A stretch of DNA of 31,684 nucleotides from PNMQ01 sp964478775. GTDB lineage: Bacteria; Pseudomonadota; Alphaproteobacteria; Paracaedibacterales; CAIOTO01. Both the position numbers and the translations under genes were made by a program. The stretch spans positions 1 to 31,684 of the forward strand of contig CAYZJC010000018.1 of NCBI GenBank assembly GCA_964478775.1, given 5' to 3'. The notes under the pieces are model-generated. The model was given only the letters and a program-made list of their open reading frames with translations. It was not told the DNA's origin and searched no databases. Below, one piece after another: positions 1-7,371 of this stretch (its first letter is position 1; each line of letters starts with the position of its first letter).

Positions 1-2
1 TT

Positions 3-800
3 TTAGGGGGACATCAGTATGTGGTTAATAGCAAGGCTGTATCATGGAGAGAAAAGCCTGCGTGCATCGCAAGTGCTGCACCAGCATATATCAGCTTAAC
101 TGATACCCTGCATATAACAAATCAACATAGCCATGTCTTTGCTCGCTATCCAGATTTAATTAATAATGACAATTTACATAACTTATTTGCACAGCGCCCC
201 AACCTGACCCTGGTGGTGGACTTTCTAGGACTGACGTACACACCCTCTCGTTATGGTCAGGATAATATTTTTCAAGATATGAGGCATATCAGCATTGTTG
301 GTAAAAATTTGCAAGCCCTAGAAAATGAGTTCTTATTTGGTTACAGCAGCCTCACTTCCCTTACCTTACCGAACACCCTGACATCTGTGGGAGAGTACTT
401 CTTATATGGTTGCAATAGCCTCACTTCCCTTACCTTACCGAACACCCTGACATCTGTTGGGCGTGGGTTCTTATATCATTGCAGCAGCCTCACTTCCCTT
501 ACCTTACCTAACACCCTGACATCTGTGGGAGATGGGTTCTTATCTGATTGCAGCAGCCTCACGTCCCTTACCTTACCGAACAATCTGACATCTGTGGGGG
601 GTGGGTTCTTATATAATTGCAGTAACCTCACTTCCCTTACCTTACCAAACAACCTGACATCTGTTGGGGGTGGGTTCTTATATGATTGTGGTGGTTTGAC
701 TGATGTGTACGTCACTCAAAAAGTTTGGGCGCGCATCTTACCGCAATTAACGCATGCAGGCAGAACAAGACTAACGCCATTGATTCGTATGATTGCATAA
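3..800 (+). CDS. BspA-like leucine-rich-repeat protein, 5' end outside the window
   Basis: The frame is open to the left edge, so the true start lies upstream; a GTG at 21 is only the first internal candidate start. After about 115 residues without a recognised domain come five consecutive 23-residue repeats of the form SLTSLTLPN(T/N)LTSVG-x-G-FL-x-x-C (bases 348-692), then a short tail from base 693. This pattern matches the BspA/LRR_5 family, whose members form curved solenoids and usually mediate protein binding or adhesion. The repeats are almost identical at DNA level, suggesting recent duplication. A strong terminator follows at 821-852. The partner and cellular location are unknown because any signal peptide would be upstream. 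In an intracellular bacterium a host-contact role is plausible, but this is inference. Confidence 0.8.
   Translation, partial: LGGHQYVVNSKAVSWREKPACIASAAPAYISLTDTLHITNQHSHVFARYPDLINNDNLHNLFAQRPNLTLVVDFLGLTYTPSRYGQDNIFQDMRHISIVGKNLQALENEFLFGYSSLTSLTLPNTLTSVGEYFLYGCNSLTSLTLPNTLTSVGRGFLYHCSSLTSLTLPNTLTSVGDGFLSDCSSLTSLTLPNNLTSVGGGFLYNCSNLTSLTLPNNLTSVGGGFLYDCGGLTDVYVTQKVWARILPQLTHAGRTRLTPLIRMIA
348..692 (+). repeat. Five tandem 69-bp coding repeats
   Basis: Units begin at 348, 417, 486, 555 and 624. Each encodes one 23-residue leucine-rich repeat. Long stretches such as ctcacttcccttacctta recur unchanged, and most differences fall in the last 20 or so bases of each unit. Low divergence at synonymous positions implies recent expansion or ongoing gene conversion. 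The reverse strand is also open here (476-715), which is a by-product of the repeat. Confidence 0.95.
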
Positions 801-820
801 AAGGATGCATCTCAATTAAG

Positions 821-852
821 TGGGGGTGCAGTTAAATGCCCCCCATTTTTTC
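821..852 (+). terminator. Intrinsic terminator of the LRR gene
   Basis: TGGGGG (821-826) pairs with CCCCCA (840-845). The stem continues with GCA/TGC past a bulged T827, around a 6-nt loop, and is followed by six T. It lies 20 bases after the stop codon at 800. Confidence 0.85.
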
Positions 853-936
853 TGAAATGGTACCCTTATTGTTTTTTAATGCATTAGAGGTGTTAGCTTT
901 GTTGGGTATTTTTAAAGCTTGAATCGGCGTTATAAT

Positions 937-972
937 ATAAAAAAGAGCTTTTCTCTAAAACTAAGGCTCTTT
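937..972 (-). terminator. Intrinsic terminator of the infA/RNase E/G operon
   Basis: Read on the minus strand, AAAGAGC (972-966) pairs with GCTCTTT (948-942) and is followed by a run of T. It lies about 50 bases past the stop codon of the RNase E/G-like gene. The rest of the 801-1024 gap is AT-rich and shows no other gene. Confidence 0.75.
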
Positions 973-1024
973 CTTATTCATTAAAAATGTGCAACACATT
1001 TTGTTTTAATTTTAAAAATAATTA

Positions 1025-2146
1025 TCAGATATAACCATCACCATAACAAGTCCCACATAAATGCTTAAGGGTCATCATAAGTGATGGCCGTATCCGTTTT
1101 CTTTGCAACTGCATTAAACCAAGTTCGCAAAACCCAATCACTTTGACATCTGTATGTTCAAAGGCCTGTTGAACTTTTGTTGTAAAGCTTTGTTGCTGTC
1201 CTTTTGGGATACGTACAAAATCAACCAACATATTACCCGACAAATGACGCCATACAATATGCTGCACAACGGCATCCAGTGCACGCAAATTAAAGGTATA
1301 GGCATCAGAAGTGTCCGCACCTGTATTAAGGTCAATCATAATTCCAGCTGGACATTCTCTAATATCAAGCGAACCTCCCCCCTTAAAATGTACCTGGGCT
1401 TGTAGACACTCTTCAAAGTGTTCTTGCGCATCAAAGGTTTCAAATAAAGGCAAATCATGCAGACAGGCTTGTTTAATCTCATGTCTGCCATCCGGGTCAA
1501 AAAGCGATTGGGATTGTTTTGCAATTGCTAATAAGGAGGGGGACGCTGCGATAATCGTTAACGGTGTGGCATGGTCACGCGCCCATCTTTGCCACTGGTT
1601 TAGTGACCTTTTAAACAAACCCAATTGTTTAGGCGGGGTTTTTAATGCCACATAAGCATACTCTAAATCACGCTTATCTCGCATTATTTCTGGTGCGTTT
1701 AGGTCTTGAGAGGTAAGTCTTTGATACTTAGATCTCAACTGCCACACAAAATCAAGATCGCTCGACGTCGGGTGATGCTTCCAGTATGTGCCAAATGATG
1801 TGATATTAGGGCTAAGTCTATACCCTTTTTCCAAACCTGGAATTGAGGAAGATTCTGGCCAAGGTGTTCTTACAATTTGCGCCCAAAGGTAAGTCCCTTC
1901 ATTGGGCAAACGATTCACAAACACGCCTGATTTTATCACCGCGTCATGGTCGAGATGAGCCTCCACCCACACAAAATCTTTTCTACGCGAGACAACCTTG
2001 CATGCGACAATATCGTCCAACTGACCACATTTGTCAGTGAGATGCTTTTCAAAACCTATGTGCACAACTTGATTATGATGGATGTAGGCAATTTTATATC
2101 CTTTAATGGGGGCTTTATCGTAGTCTTCCAAAAGGATATAATCCAT
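1025..2146 (-). CDS. Short ribonuclease E/G family protein
   Basis: The 373-residue product carries the catalytic core signature of RNase E/G. The segment MIDLNTG (Asp272) and the segment MLVDFVRIP (Asp309) correspond to the two Mg2+-binding aspartates of RNase E (D303 and D346). The last residues contain C-G-T-C (Cys364, Cys367), resembling the Zn-link cysteine pair of the family. The N-terminal half is only a degenerate S1-like region, and the protein is much shorter than RNase G (~490 residues) or RNase E. Short forms of this type are typically found next to infA in Alphaproteobacteria, often with maf between; here maf is absent and infA is 29 bases upstream, so the two are probably co-transcribed. 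A GTG directly before the ATG (2149) is an alternative start. Expected role: single-strand endoribonuclease in rRNA or mRNA processing. Confidence 0.82.
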   Translation of the reverse strand: MDYILLEDYDKAPIKGYKIAYIHHNQVVHIGFEKHLTDKCGQLDDIVACKVVSRRKDFVWVEAHLDHDAVIKSGVFVNRLPNEGTYLWAQIVRTPWPESSSIPGLEKGYRLSPNITSFGTYWKHHPTSSDLDFVWQLRSKYQRLTSQDLNAPEIMRDKRDLEYAYVALKTPPKQLGLFKRSLNQWQRWARDHATPLTIIAASPSLLAIAKQSQSLFDPDGRHEIKQACLHDLPLFETFDAQEHFEECLQAQVHFKGGGSLDIRECPAGIMIDLNTGADTSDAYTFNLRALDAVVQHIVWRHLSGNMLVDFVRIPKGQQQSFTTKVQQAFEHTDVKVIGFCELGLMQLQRKRIRPSLMMTLKHLCGTCYGDGYI

Positions 2147-2175
2147 CACGCAATCAGTCTTTCTATACCATTTAA

Positions 2176-2394
2176 CTATTTTTGCCTAAAGGTAATTCGT
2201 CCTTTAGTCAAATCATAAGGGGTCATTTCAACGGTAACTTTATCCCCTGCTAATACGCGAATTCTATTTTTGCGCATTCTACCAGATGTGTGCGCAAGAA
2301 TAATGTGTTCATTTTCTAATTTAACACGAAACATGGTGTTCGGTAACACCTCAACGACAACACCTGTAAATTCTATAAGATCTTCTTTTGACAT
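2176..2394 (-). CDS. infA: Translation initiation factor IF-1
   Basis: A complete 72-residue protein, the canonical length. It begins MSKEDLIEFTGVVVEVLPN and shows the OB-fold (S1-type) core, including LENEHIILAHTSGRMRKNRIRVLAGDKV written here in two parts: LENEHIILAHTSGRMRKN and RIRVLAGDKVTVEMTPYDL. IF-1 binds the A site of the 30S subunit during initiation, together with IF-2 and IF-3. The ATG at 2394 has a weak GGA upstream. It is the first gene of a two-gene minus-strand operon with the RNase E/G-like gene. The identification is secure. Confidence 0.98.
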   Translation of the reverse strand: MSKEDLIEFTGVVVEVLPNTMFRVKLENEHIILAHTSGRMRKNRIRVLAGDKVTVEMTPYDLTKGRITFRQK

Positions 2395-2538
2395 TCCAAC
2401 ACTATTATTTTATTTAACTAAAGGTCATCATACGTGAGAACGAGGGTAGATTCAAAGAAAAAAACTAATGTTAACTTGAAAAAATTGGGTGACGTATAAA
2501 AAAGTGCACTTCTATACATCACTTTGAACTCACCTTAA

Positions 2539-2577
2539 TTGATGCGAGTCTACAGCCCGCTATCTCCTCAGCATCAA
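2539..2577. other. Imperfect hairpin in the 341-bp infA/OTU intergenic region
   Basis: TTGATGCGAG (2539-2548) pairs with CTC-A-GCATCAA (2567-2577) with a single bulged A, enclosing an 18-nt loop rich in C and T. There is no T-run on either side, so it is not a terminator, and it does not fold as a tRNA. The gap 2395-2735 separates two divergent genes and is otherwise AT-rich with no open frame worth calling. The element could be an operator, a leader structure or part of a small RNA; I cannot decide. Confidence 0.4.
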
Positions 2578-2735
2578 TGTAGATTATAACCGCTTTTGTT
2601 GTAAAAAAATCATGTTCACATTTAACAGAAAATGCACACTATATTTTCTATACTTCTTTCTTTTCAGCATAATAAGTATTGATTTTTCTCACAAGATGTA
2701 GTAAGTTCTTTACAACTAATTTAAGGAGATATAAA

Positions 2736-3959
2736 ATGCATATATTCAAAAAATACATATTAATAAATTGTATATTTTATAGTGCTATGAACACATTTTT
2801 TTTGCACGCCCACGGTTCAAACTTAGGGGCACTTTACACAGATAAAAAACCAGACACGCAGCGTGCAGCTATACGCCCAACTTTCACCAATCTAAATGAT
2901 GCGATCAATGCGGCAACAGGGAAAAGAACACGTGAAGCACAAGAAAATGATGAAGATATGGATTTAGCAATAGCAATGTCTTTACAAACAATGAATAAGA
3001 ACGATACGAACGACACTGAAGAAGAATTCAATCAAATTTTACAGCTATCCGGAAAATTGGCGCAATATGACCCAAGCACGCAAACCAGTCTAGAAAATAA
3101 TTTAAGTCTAGATGACGAAGAAATTTCCAAGGCATTCAGCTTAGCACTTGAAGATTCAGTTTTAGATGATATAGGCCTATTAATCCCTTATACTCCTGAT
3201 GAAAAGAGAGTTCCCTCAGCCCCCAACCCAGACCAATTAATCCCATCAGCTTACAACGAGGATAGACTTTTACAGATGTCTTTTGATGAACAATTAGCTT
3301 ATGCTACAGCCCAGTCACTCGAAGGCACAGATATGATGGGCGTTGGTAGACAACGCATGACGAATGCAGCTATTGCCACACAATTTTTAGAAGACCCGCA
3401 AGCTTTGCCTGTTGTTAACTATATTAAGACATTAAAGCTCCAAAGACTGACTACACCATCTGATGGTGACTGCGCCTTTCATGCCCTTGGCATAACACGC
3501 GCTGAATTTATTAAGACTTTGCAAAAGAATATATACAATTACTCAGAAGAAATCTGCGCAACTGTCAGAGATAATATAACAAACCAAAAGCTTGTCAAAG
3601 CAGACTTAAGTCCACAAGAACGTGAAAAATGGATTCAACGACGCGACACTCTCAACAGTACAGCCTCGACTGAAGGGGAAATATTGGAAGTTATCAGTGA
3701 TGTATATTCTGGAAAAAGTATTGAATATTGGGCAACGTCAGATGACATCCAACTCATATCCCTTTTATTCAAAAAAAACATTGTATTGCTTAATTTGCAC
3801 GAAGATGTGTATATCCCCGTAAATATTTATAGCACAGGGGATATACTTCACTTGCACGAAGAACCACTAATGTTGATGCAGGCCATTGATGAGACAGAGC
3901 ACTGTTTTGAATACATCCACGCAGAAGGTGCGCACTATACAAAACTAAAACGTGGCTAA
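2736..3959 (+). CDS. Secreted OTU-domain cysteine protease with tandem ubiquitin-interacting motifs
   Basis: The start at 2736 is set by an AAGGAGAT ribosome site at 2723-2730; in-frame codons upstream lack one. Product: 407 residues. Residues 1-26 form a Sec signal peptide (KK, then a hydrophobic stretch, FFLHAHG). UIM-like motifs (acidic run, hydrophobic, x-x-Ala, x-x-x-Ser) occur at 72-83 (NDED-M-DL-A78-IAM-S82) and 184-196 (DEQ-L187-AY-A190-TAQ-S194-LE). A third, weaker one is at 126-140 (DDEE-I-SK-A133, with Ala at the Ser position). The OTU domain covers about 236-405: SDGDCAFHALG gives Asp243 and catalytic Cys246, Trp332 lies in the usual central position, and GAHYTKL gives catalytic His400. 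OTU proteases cleave ubiquitin chains, and UIMs bind ubiquitin. Since bacteria lack ubiquitin, this is a probable host-directed deubiquitinase effector; how it leaves the periplasm is not shown. Thr402 sits where many OTUs have Asn or Asp. Confidence 0.88.
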   Translation: MHIFKKYILINCIFYSAMNTFFLHAHGSNLGALYTDKKPDTQRAAIRPTFTNLNDAINAATGKRTREAQENDEDMDLAIAMSLQTMNKNDTNDTEEEFNQILQLSGKLAQYDPSTQTSLENNLSLDDEEISKAFSLALEDSVLDDIGLLIPYTPDEKRVPSAPNPDQLIPSAYNEDRLLQMSFDEQLAYATAQSLEGTDMMGVGRQRMTNAAIATQFLEDPQALPVVNYIKTLKLQRLTTPSDGDCAFHALGITRAEFIKTLQKNIYNYSEEICATVRDNITNQKLVKADLSPQEREKWIQRRDTLNSTASTEGEILEVISDVYSGKSIEYWATSDDIQLISLLFKKNIVLLNLHEDVYIPVNIYSTGDILHLHEEPLMLMQAIDETEHCFEYIHAEGAHYTKLKRG

Positions 3960-3984
3960 TTTACTTAACAGCATTAACAAAATT

Positions 3985-4020
3985 AATCCCCACCCTCATC
4001 ATGCTGAGAGTGGGGATTTT
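3985..4020 (+). terminator. Intrinsic terminator of the OTU gene
   Basis: AATCCCCAC (3985-3993) pairs with GTGGGGATT (4010-4018), followed by a short T-run to 4020. It lies between two convergent genes; the minus-strand reading has a weaker T-tract (ATTAATTTTG), so it may also serve the exported-protein gene ending at 4054. Confidence 0.75.
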
Positions 4021-4053
4021 CAATCAATCCATTAAAAACTTAAACAATATACA

Positions 4054-5235
4054 TTATACAACATTCAACATGACGCAATTGATTTGAGGAAGAACAACAT
4101 CCCCTAATACTGTTAACTGTGAGCCATCAGCCAAATCCACAACGGGTGCTAGTCTTGACATTGGAATGTTAGCCACCGAGACACCACCTGATGACATCGT
4201 GTAATATACATCTTGTCCTGCTGCTTTCATAACAAGTAAAGCTGAATCACTCACTAAACTCACTTGCACAGAATACTGACTATCTGCACTAGTTTTAAAA
4301 CCTCCACCAACAGATGAATCAACTTCCACATAAACTGTTGTGAAATTATTTTGGAACCATTGACCTTCAGTCATCCCAGTATAAAGGTGATAAACCATAG
4401 CATCGCCACTACCAGCCTTGTAAATTGTGTACTCATTTCCAGACAATGTCTGAGGTGTTCCAAAACCAAAATTTCCAGCATTTAACTTAAAGCCACCATT
4501 CAAACCTCCATCAGGTGCATATACAACTTGGCGTCGATTGCTGTATTGTTTTTCGGTTAAAGACATTTCAATATCCGCATCAACAACCAAATTGATATCT
4601 TTATCAGCCATCATTCTATCTGCAACGTTACCTGGAATAAAAGCCTTTGAAAGCGCTAAATCTTTCATATTGCTCACCGAATTAGCTGGCGAATTCATGA
4701 AATGCATTGTTATCGCATGACTGCCCAATGGTACAATACCTGGAAGACTATTGTCATTTTGACGAAAATCAAAAGAAATAGCAGCACTGCCTTGTTGATT
4801 AGCCACTTGAATTGGCACAGATAATGGCGCACCTAGCTCAGCTGCAAATTCCAATCTTGTTGCGTCCGCCATTCTTAAAACGTTGTTGTCTGAATCAACC
4901 AATTGATCACCAATCAGTGTTGTTTTTTTTCCGTTTCCTAAAGCATCTTTGTGCCCCACACTCACAATACCTGCTTGAAGATCAATCATCCCTTCAATGG
5001 CCGCTGGTTTTTCAATTTGTTCCGCACCTTGCGAATTGTTAATAGCTAATGTTCCTGCACCTGTTTTAGCTAACGTATCGCCATAGCCAACGCGAATGGA
5101 GTTAACCCCCAAGTCATTAGCAGTTTTTCCGTCAACAATTTCTAAAGTAGCTGTAGCTGCTAAAGTGCTATTGGCAAAAAGCGCAATTGCCGAGCTGAGT
5201 GTAAGCGCAGCATAAATCATTTTCTTTCCTATCAT
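4054..5235 (-). CDS. Exported protein with one autotransporter-passenger-like repeat
   Basis: The 393-residue product starts after an AGGAG site nine bases upstream of the ATG. Residues 1-26 are a clear signal peptide ending STLA|ATAT. Residues 53-65 read DTLAKTGAGTLAI, and about 83-102 read as a glycine-rich turn ending VGHKDALGNG. Together they resemble a single passenger-associated transport repeat, the motif of many autotransporter passengers. The rest is beta-rich, Gly/Ser/Asn-rich and low in cysteine, as expected of a secreted beta-helix or surface protein. There is no C-terminal beta-barrel, so it is not a complete classical autotransporter. I do not recognise a specific family beyond this. 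A terminator-like hairpin lies in its leader (5279-5308). Confidence 0.7.
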   Translation of the reverse strand: MIGKKMIYAALTLSSAIALFANSTLAATATLEIVDGKTANDLGVNSIRVGYGDTLAKTGAGTLAINNSQGAEQIEKPAAIEGMIDLQAGIVSVGHKDALGNGKKTTLIGDQLVDSDNNVLRMADATRLEFAAELGAPLSVPIQVANQQGSAAISFDFRQNDNSLPGIVPLGSHAITMHFMNSPANSVSNMKDLALSKAFIPGNVADRMMADKDINLVVDADIEMSLTEKQYSNRRQVVYAPDGGLNGGFKLNAGNFGFGTPQTLSGNEYTIYKAGSGDAMVYHLYTGMTEGQWFQNNFTTVYVEVDSSVGGGFKTSADSQYSVQVSLVSDSALLVMKAAGQDVYYTMSSGGVSVANIPMSRLAPVVDLADGSQLTVLGDVVLPQINCVMLNVV

Positions 5236-5278
5236 TGCAAAGTTCTCCTATTAAAAGTAAAAAAGCATCATTAACTAC

Positions 5279-5308
5279 AAAAAACCAACAAAATATCCAA
5301 GTTGGTTT
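5279..5308 (-). terminator. Terminator-like hairpin in the leader of the exported-protein gene
   Basis: On the minus strand AAACCAAC (5308-5301) and GTTGGTTT (5289-5282) form a perfect 8-bp stem with an 11-nt loop, followed by more T (5281-5279). It stands 44 bases before the start codon at 5235, past the separate tsf terminator. It could attenuate transcription of the exported-protein gene or stop read-through. Confidence 0.5.
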
Positions 5309-5426
5309 GATAAAATAATTATTAACTCAAAAAAATTAATAATGCGTATAGATAAGCAAAAATAGATAGAAAAATGTGATCTTAGAATATTGAATAGCGT
5401 TGACTCAATCTCTTGTCTAAACTCCA

Positions 5427-5457
5427 TTAAAAAAGGCCAGTCCCTTGAGACTGGCCT
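5427..5457 (-). terminator. Intrinsic terminator of rpsB-tsf
   Basis: On the minus strand AGGCCAGTC (5457-5449) pairs perfectly with GACTGGCCT (5442-5434) around a 6-nt loop, followed by a run of T. It lies 28 bases after the tsf stop, showing that the operon ends here rather than continuing into pyrH-frr as in many bacteria. Confidence 0.92.
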
Positions 5458-5484
5458 AATCTTCTTAGCTCTATTGTAATAGCA

Positions 5485-6423
5485 TTAAGCAGTTTTTGCT
5501 TGTGCCATCACTTCAGCAGCAAAGTCCGTTTCAACTTTTTCAATACCATCACCAAGAAGGTAACGTACGAAACATTTTAATTCTACTGCGGCACCAATTT
5601 CAGTTGCGAATGCAGCAACAGCATCACGAATCTTTGTTTTACCATCAAGTACATAAGCTTGTTCTAGCAATACACTTTCTTCATAGAACTTACGAATACG
5701 GCCTTCAACCATTTTTTCAATCATTTCAGCTGGACGACCAGATGCAAGGGCCTGTTCTGTCAAGATAGCGCGTTCTCTTTCTAGCAAAGCAGGGTCAACT
5801 TCACCCGTTGTTAACGCAATGGGGTGAGCTGCTGCAACATGCATTGCAAGCTTACGACCAAAGTCTAATAATTTTTCTTGATCACCAGTTGACTCAAGCG
5901 CAACAGCAACACCAATACGACCAATACCAGGGGCAACGGCACCGTGTACATATGTTGCAACGGCACCATTGGTAACAGAAACTGTTGTCACACGACGCAA
6001 GTTCATATTTTCGCCAATCACAGCAATAAGACGTGTGATTTCATCACTCAAAGTCGCTGATTCTGTACCTGTGTAAGCAGCAGCCAACAAGCCTTCAACG
6101 GTTGTAACACCTGTAGCTGCAGCTGTAGCAGCTTGGCTCACCATAGCTTGGAACTGTTCGTTCTTAGCAATAAAGTCTGTTTCTGCGTTGATTTCAACAA
6201 GAGCGGCTGATTTATTGTCTGCTGCATTTGCAACACCAACTAAGCCTTCAGCGGCAACGCGGCCTGCTTTCTTCGCAGCAGCTGCAAGACCTTTTGTGCG
6301 AAGCCAGTCAATCGCGGCTTCAAGATCTCCAGCCACTTCACCAAGTGCTTTTTTACAATCCATCATCCCTGCGCCTGTCTTTTCACGCAATGTTTTAACG
6401 AGAGTTGCTGTAATTTCTGTCAT
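5485..6423 (-). CDS. tsf: Elongation factor Ts
   Basis: The start ATG at 6423 follows an AGGAG site eight bases upstream and gives a 312-residue protein, normal for alphaproteobacteria. The N-terminal UBA-like domain has the signature LREKTGAGMMDCKKAL, followed by LEAAIDWLRTKG, which contacts EF-Tu. The core domain follows with INAETDFIAKNEQF and MHVAAAHPIAL. EF-Ts is the guanine-nucleotide exchange factor that regenerates EF-Tu-GTP in translation. It is separated from rpsB by 57 bases and shares its promoter and terminator. Confidence 0.98.
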   Translation of the reverse strand: MTEITATLVKTLREKTGAGMMDCKKALGEVAGDLEAAIDWLRTKGLAAAAKKAGRVAAEGLVGVANAADNKSAALVEINAETDFIAKNEQFQAMVSQAATAAATGVTTVEGLLAAAYTGTESATLSDEITRLIAVIGENMNLRRVTTVSVTNGAVATYVHGAVAPGIGRIGVAVALESTGDQEKLLDFGRKLAMHVAAAHPIALTTGEVDPALLERERAILTEQALASGRPAEMIEKMVEGRIRKFYEESVLLEQAYVLDGKTKIRDAVAAFATEIGAAVELKCFVRYLLGDGIEKVETDFAAEVMAQAKTA

Positions 6424-6480
6424 TTTGAATTCTCCTAAGTAACGGGACACTGTAAACCATGATGCATCATTAGTGTAAAA

Positions 6481-7164
6481 TTAATCATGATCGCCAGCAT
6501 ATAAAAAAAGGGGCCGCAGCCCGCAATACAAATCAATTGCGCGTAAAGCATCATCGTTTCCAGGGATTGGATAGGTGATACCATCTGGGTTTGAGTTTGA
6601 GTCAACAACTGCAACCACTGGGATACCTAAACGGTTTGCTTCCTTAATTGCAATGTCTTCTTTGTTTGTGTCGATAACGAACAAAATGTCTGGTAGTCCA
6701 CCCATTTCGCGAACACCACCAATAACATTTTCCAACTTATCACGTTCGCGTTGACGGCTTAAAATTTCCTTTTTTGTCAAACGACCTGGGCTTGACAATT
6801 CTTCTTCCATTTCTTTAAGACGTTTAATGGACTGGTTAACTGTTTTCCAGTTTGTCAACATTCCACCAAGCCAACGATGGTTCACATAATACTGACCACA
6901 ACGCTTTGCAGCTTCTTTTACTTTTTCTGCAGCTTGTGGTTTTGTACCAACAAAAAGAACGCGTCCGCCGTTTGAAACAGTGTCACGAATCACTTGAATA
7001 GATCGTTGCAACATTGGCACTGTGAGCTCAAGGTTTAGAATGTGAATTTTGTTGCGTTCGCCGAAAATAAATGGAGCCATTTTTGGGTTCCAGCGACGTG
7101 TTGTGTGTCCGTAATGTAGGCCAGCTTCTAAGAGTTGGCGCATTGTAAATGATGGCAATGCCAT
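6481..7164 (-). CDS. rpsB: 30S ribosomal protein uS2
   Basis: The ATG at 7164 follows an AGGAG site six bases upstream, giving MALPSFTMRQLLEAGLHYGH and 227 residues, slightly shorter than the usual ~240. Diagnostic segments are TRRWNPKMAPFIFGERN, the NHRWLGGMLTNWKT segment, and PDILFVIDTNKEDIAIKEA with VVAVVDSNSNPDGI. uS2 joins the 30S subunit late and helps hold S1. The gene has its own promoter at 7322-7350 and a leader of about 150 nt with a hairpin, a setting in which S2 autoregulation is known in other bacteria; here that is inference. Confidence 0.98.
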   Translation of the reverse strand: MALPSFTMRQLLEAGLHYGHTTRRWNPKMAPFIFGERNKIHILNLELTVPMLQRSIQVIRDTVSNGGRVLFVGTKPQAAEKVKEAAKRCGQYYVNHRWLGGMLTNWKTVNQSIKRLKEMEEELSSPGRLTKKEILSRQRERDKLENVIGGVREMGGLPDILFVIDTNKEDIAIKEANRLGIPVVAVVDSNSNPDGITYPIPGNDDALRAIDLYCGLRPLFLYAGDHD

Positions 7165-7271
7165 TGTGCTCTCCTGTGAGATATAAGGTTTCCGATTATT
7201 CCCCCTTAAGTTAGAACTGTGCACACGCATCATTTTGCCTTACAAAACTTACGCAAACCCAGCATCGGATT

Positions 7272-7293
7272 GACCCCTGAAGGGACCAATGTC
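7272..7293 (-). promoter_or_regulatory. Hairpin in the rpsB leader
   Basis: On the minus strand ATTGGTCCC, a TTCA loop and GGGGTCAAT form a 9-bp stem with two G-U pairs. It falls inside the predicted 5' leader between the promoter and the rpsB start, with no T-run, so it is not a terminator. It could be an S2-binding or other regulatory leader element. Confidence 0.45.
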
Positions 7294-7321
7294 TTAAGGT
7301 ATGAATTATTGTTAATGTGAA

Positions 7322-7350
7322 ATTTTAACATGCACACCTCGAAAATTCAA
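7322..7350 (-). promoter_or_regulatory. Sigma-70-type promoter for rpsB-tsf
   Basis: On the minus strand the -35 TTGAAT (7350-7345) and the -10 TAAAAT (7327-7322) are separated by exactly 17 bases. The predicted start of transcription is near 7315, giving a leader of about 150 nt before rpsB. It lies just past the cckA stop codon. Confidence 0.65.
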
Positions 7351-7371
7351 CCGTTTTTTAAACACACAAAC

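Noticed and set aside
348..692. Repeat array considered as CRISPR
   Set aside because: Units are contiguous 69-bp coding repeats with no spacers and keep one reading frame.
476..715. Open frame on the minus strand across the LRR repeats
   Set aside because: It exists only because the 69-bp repeat lacks stops in that frame; it has no ribosome site and ends with the repeats.
2500..2600. Possible tRNA in the infA/OTU gap
   Set aside because: No acceptor stem, and the GTTCAAA-like segment is not flanked by a T-stem; only one hairpin is supported.
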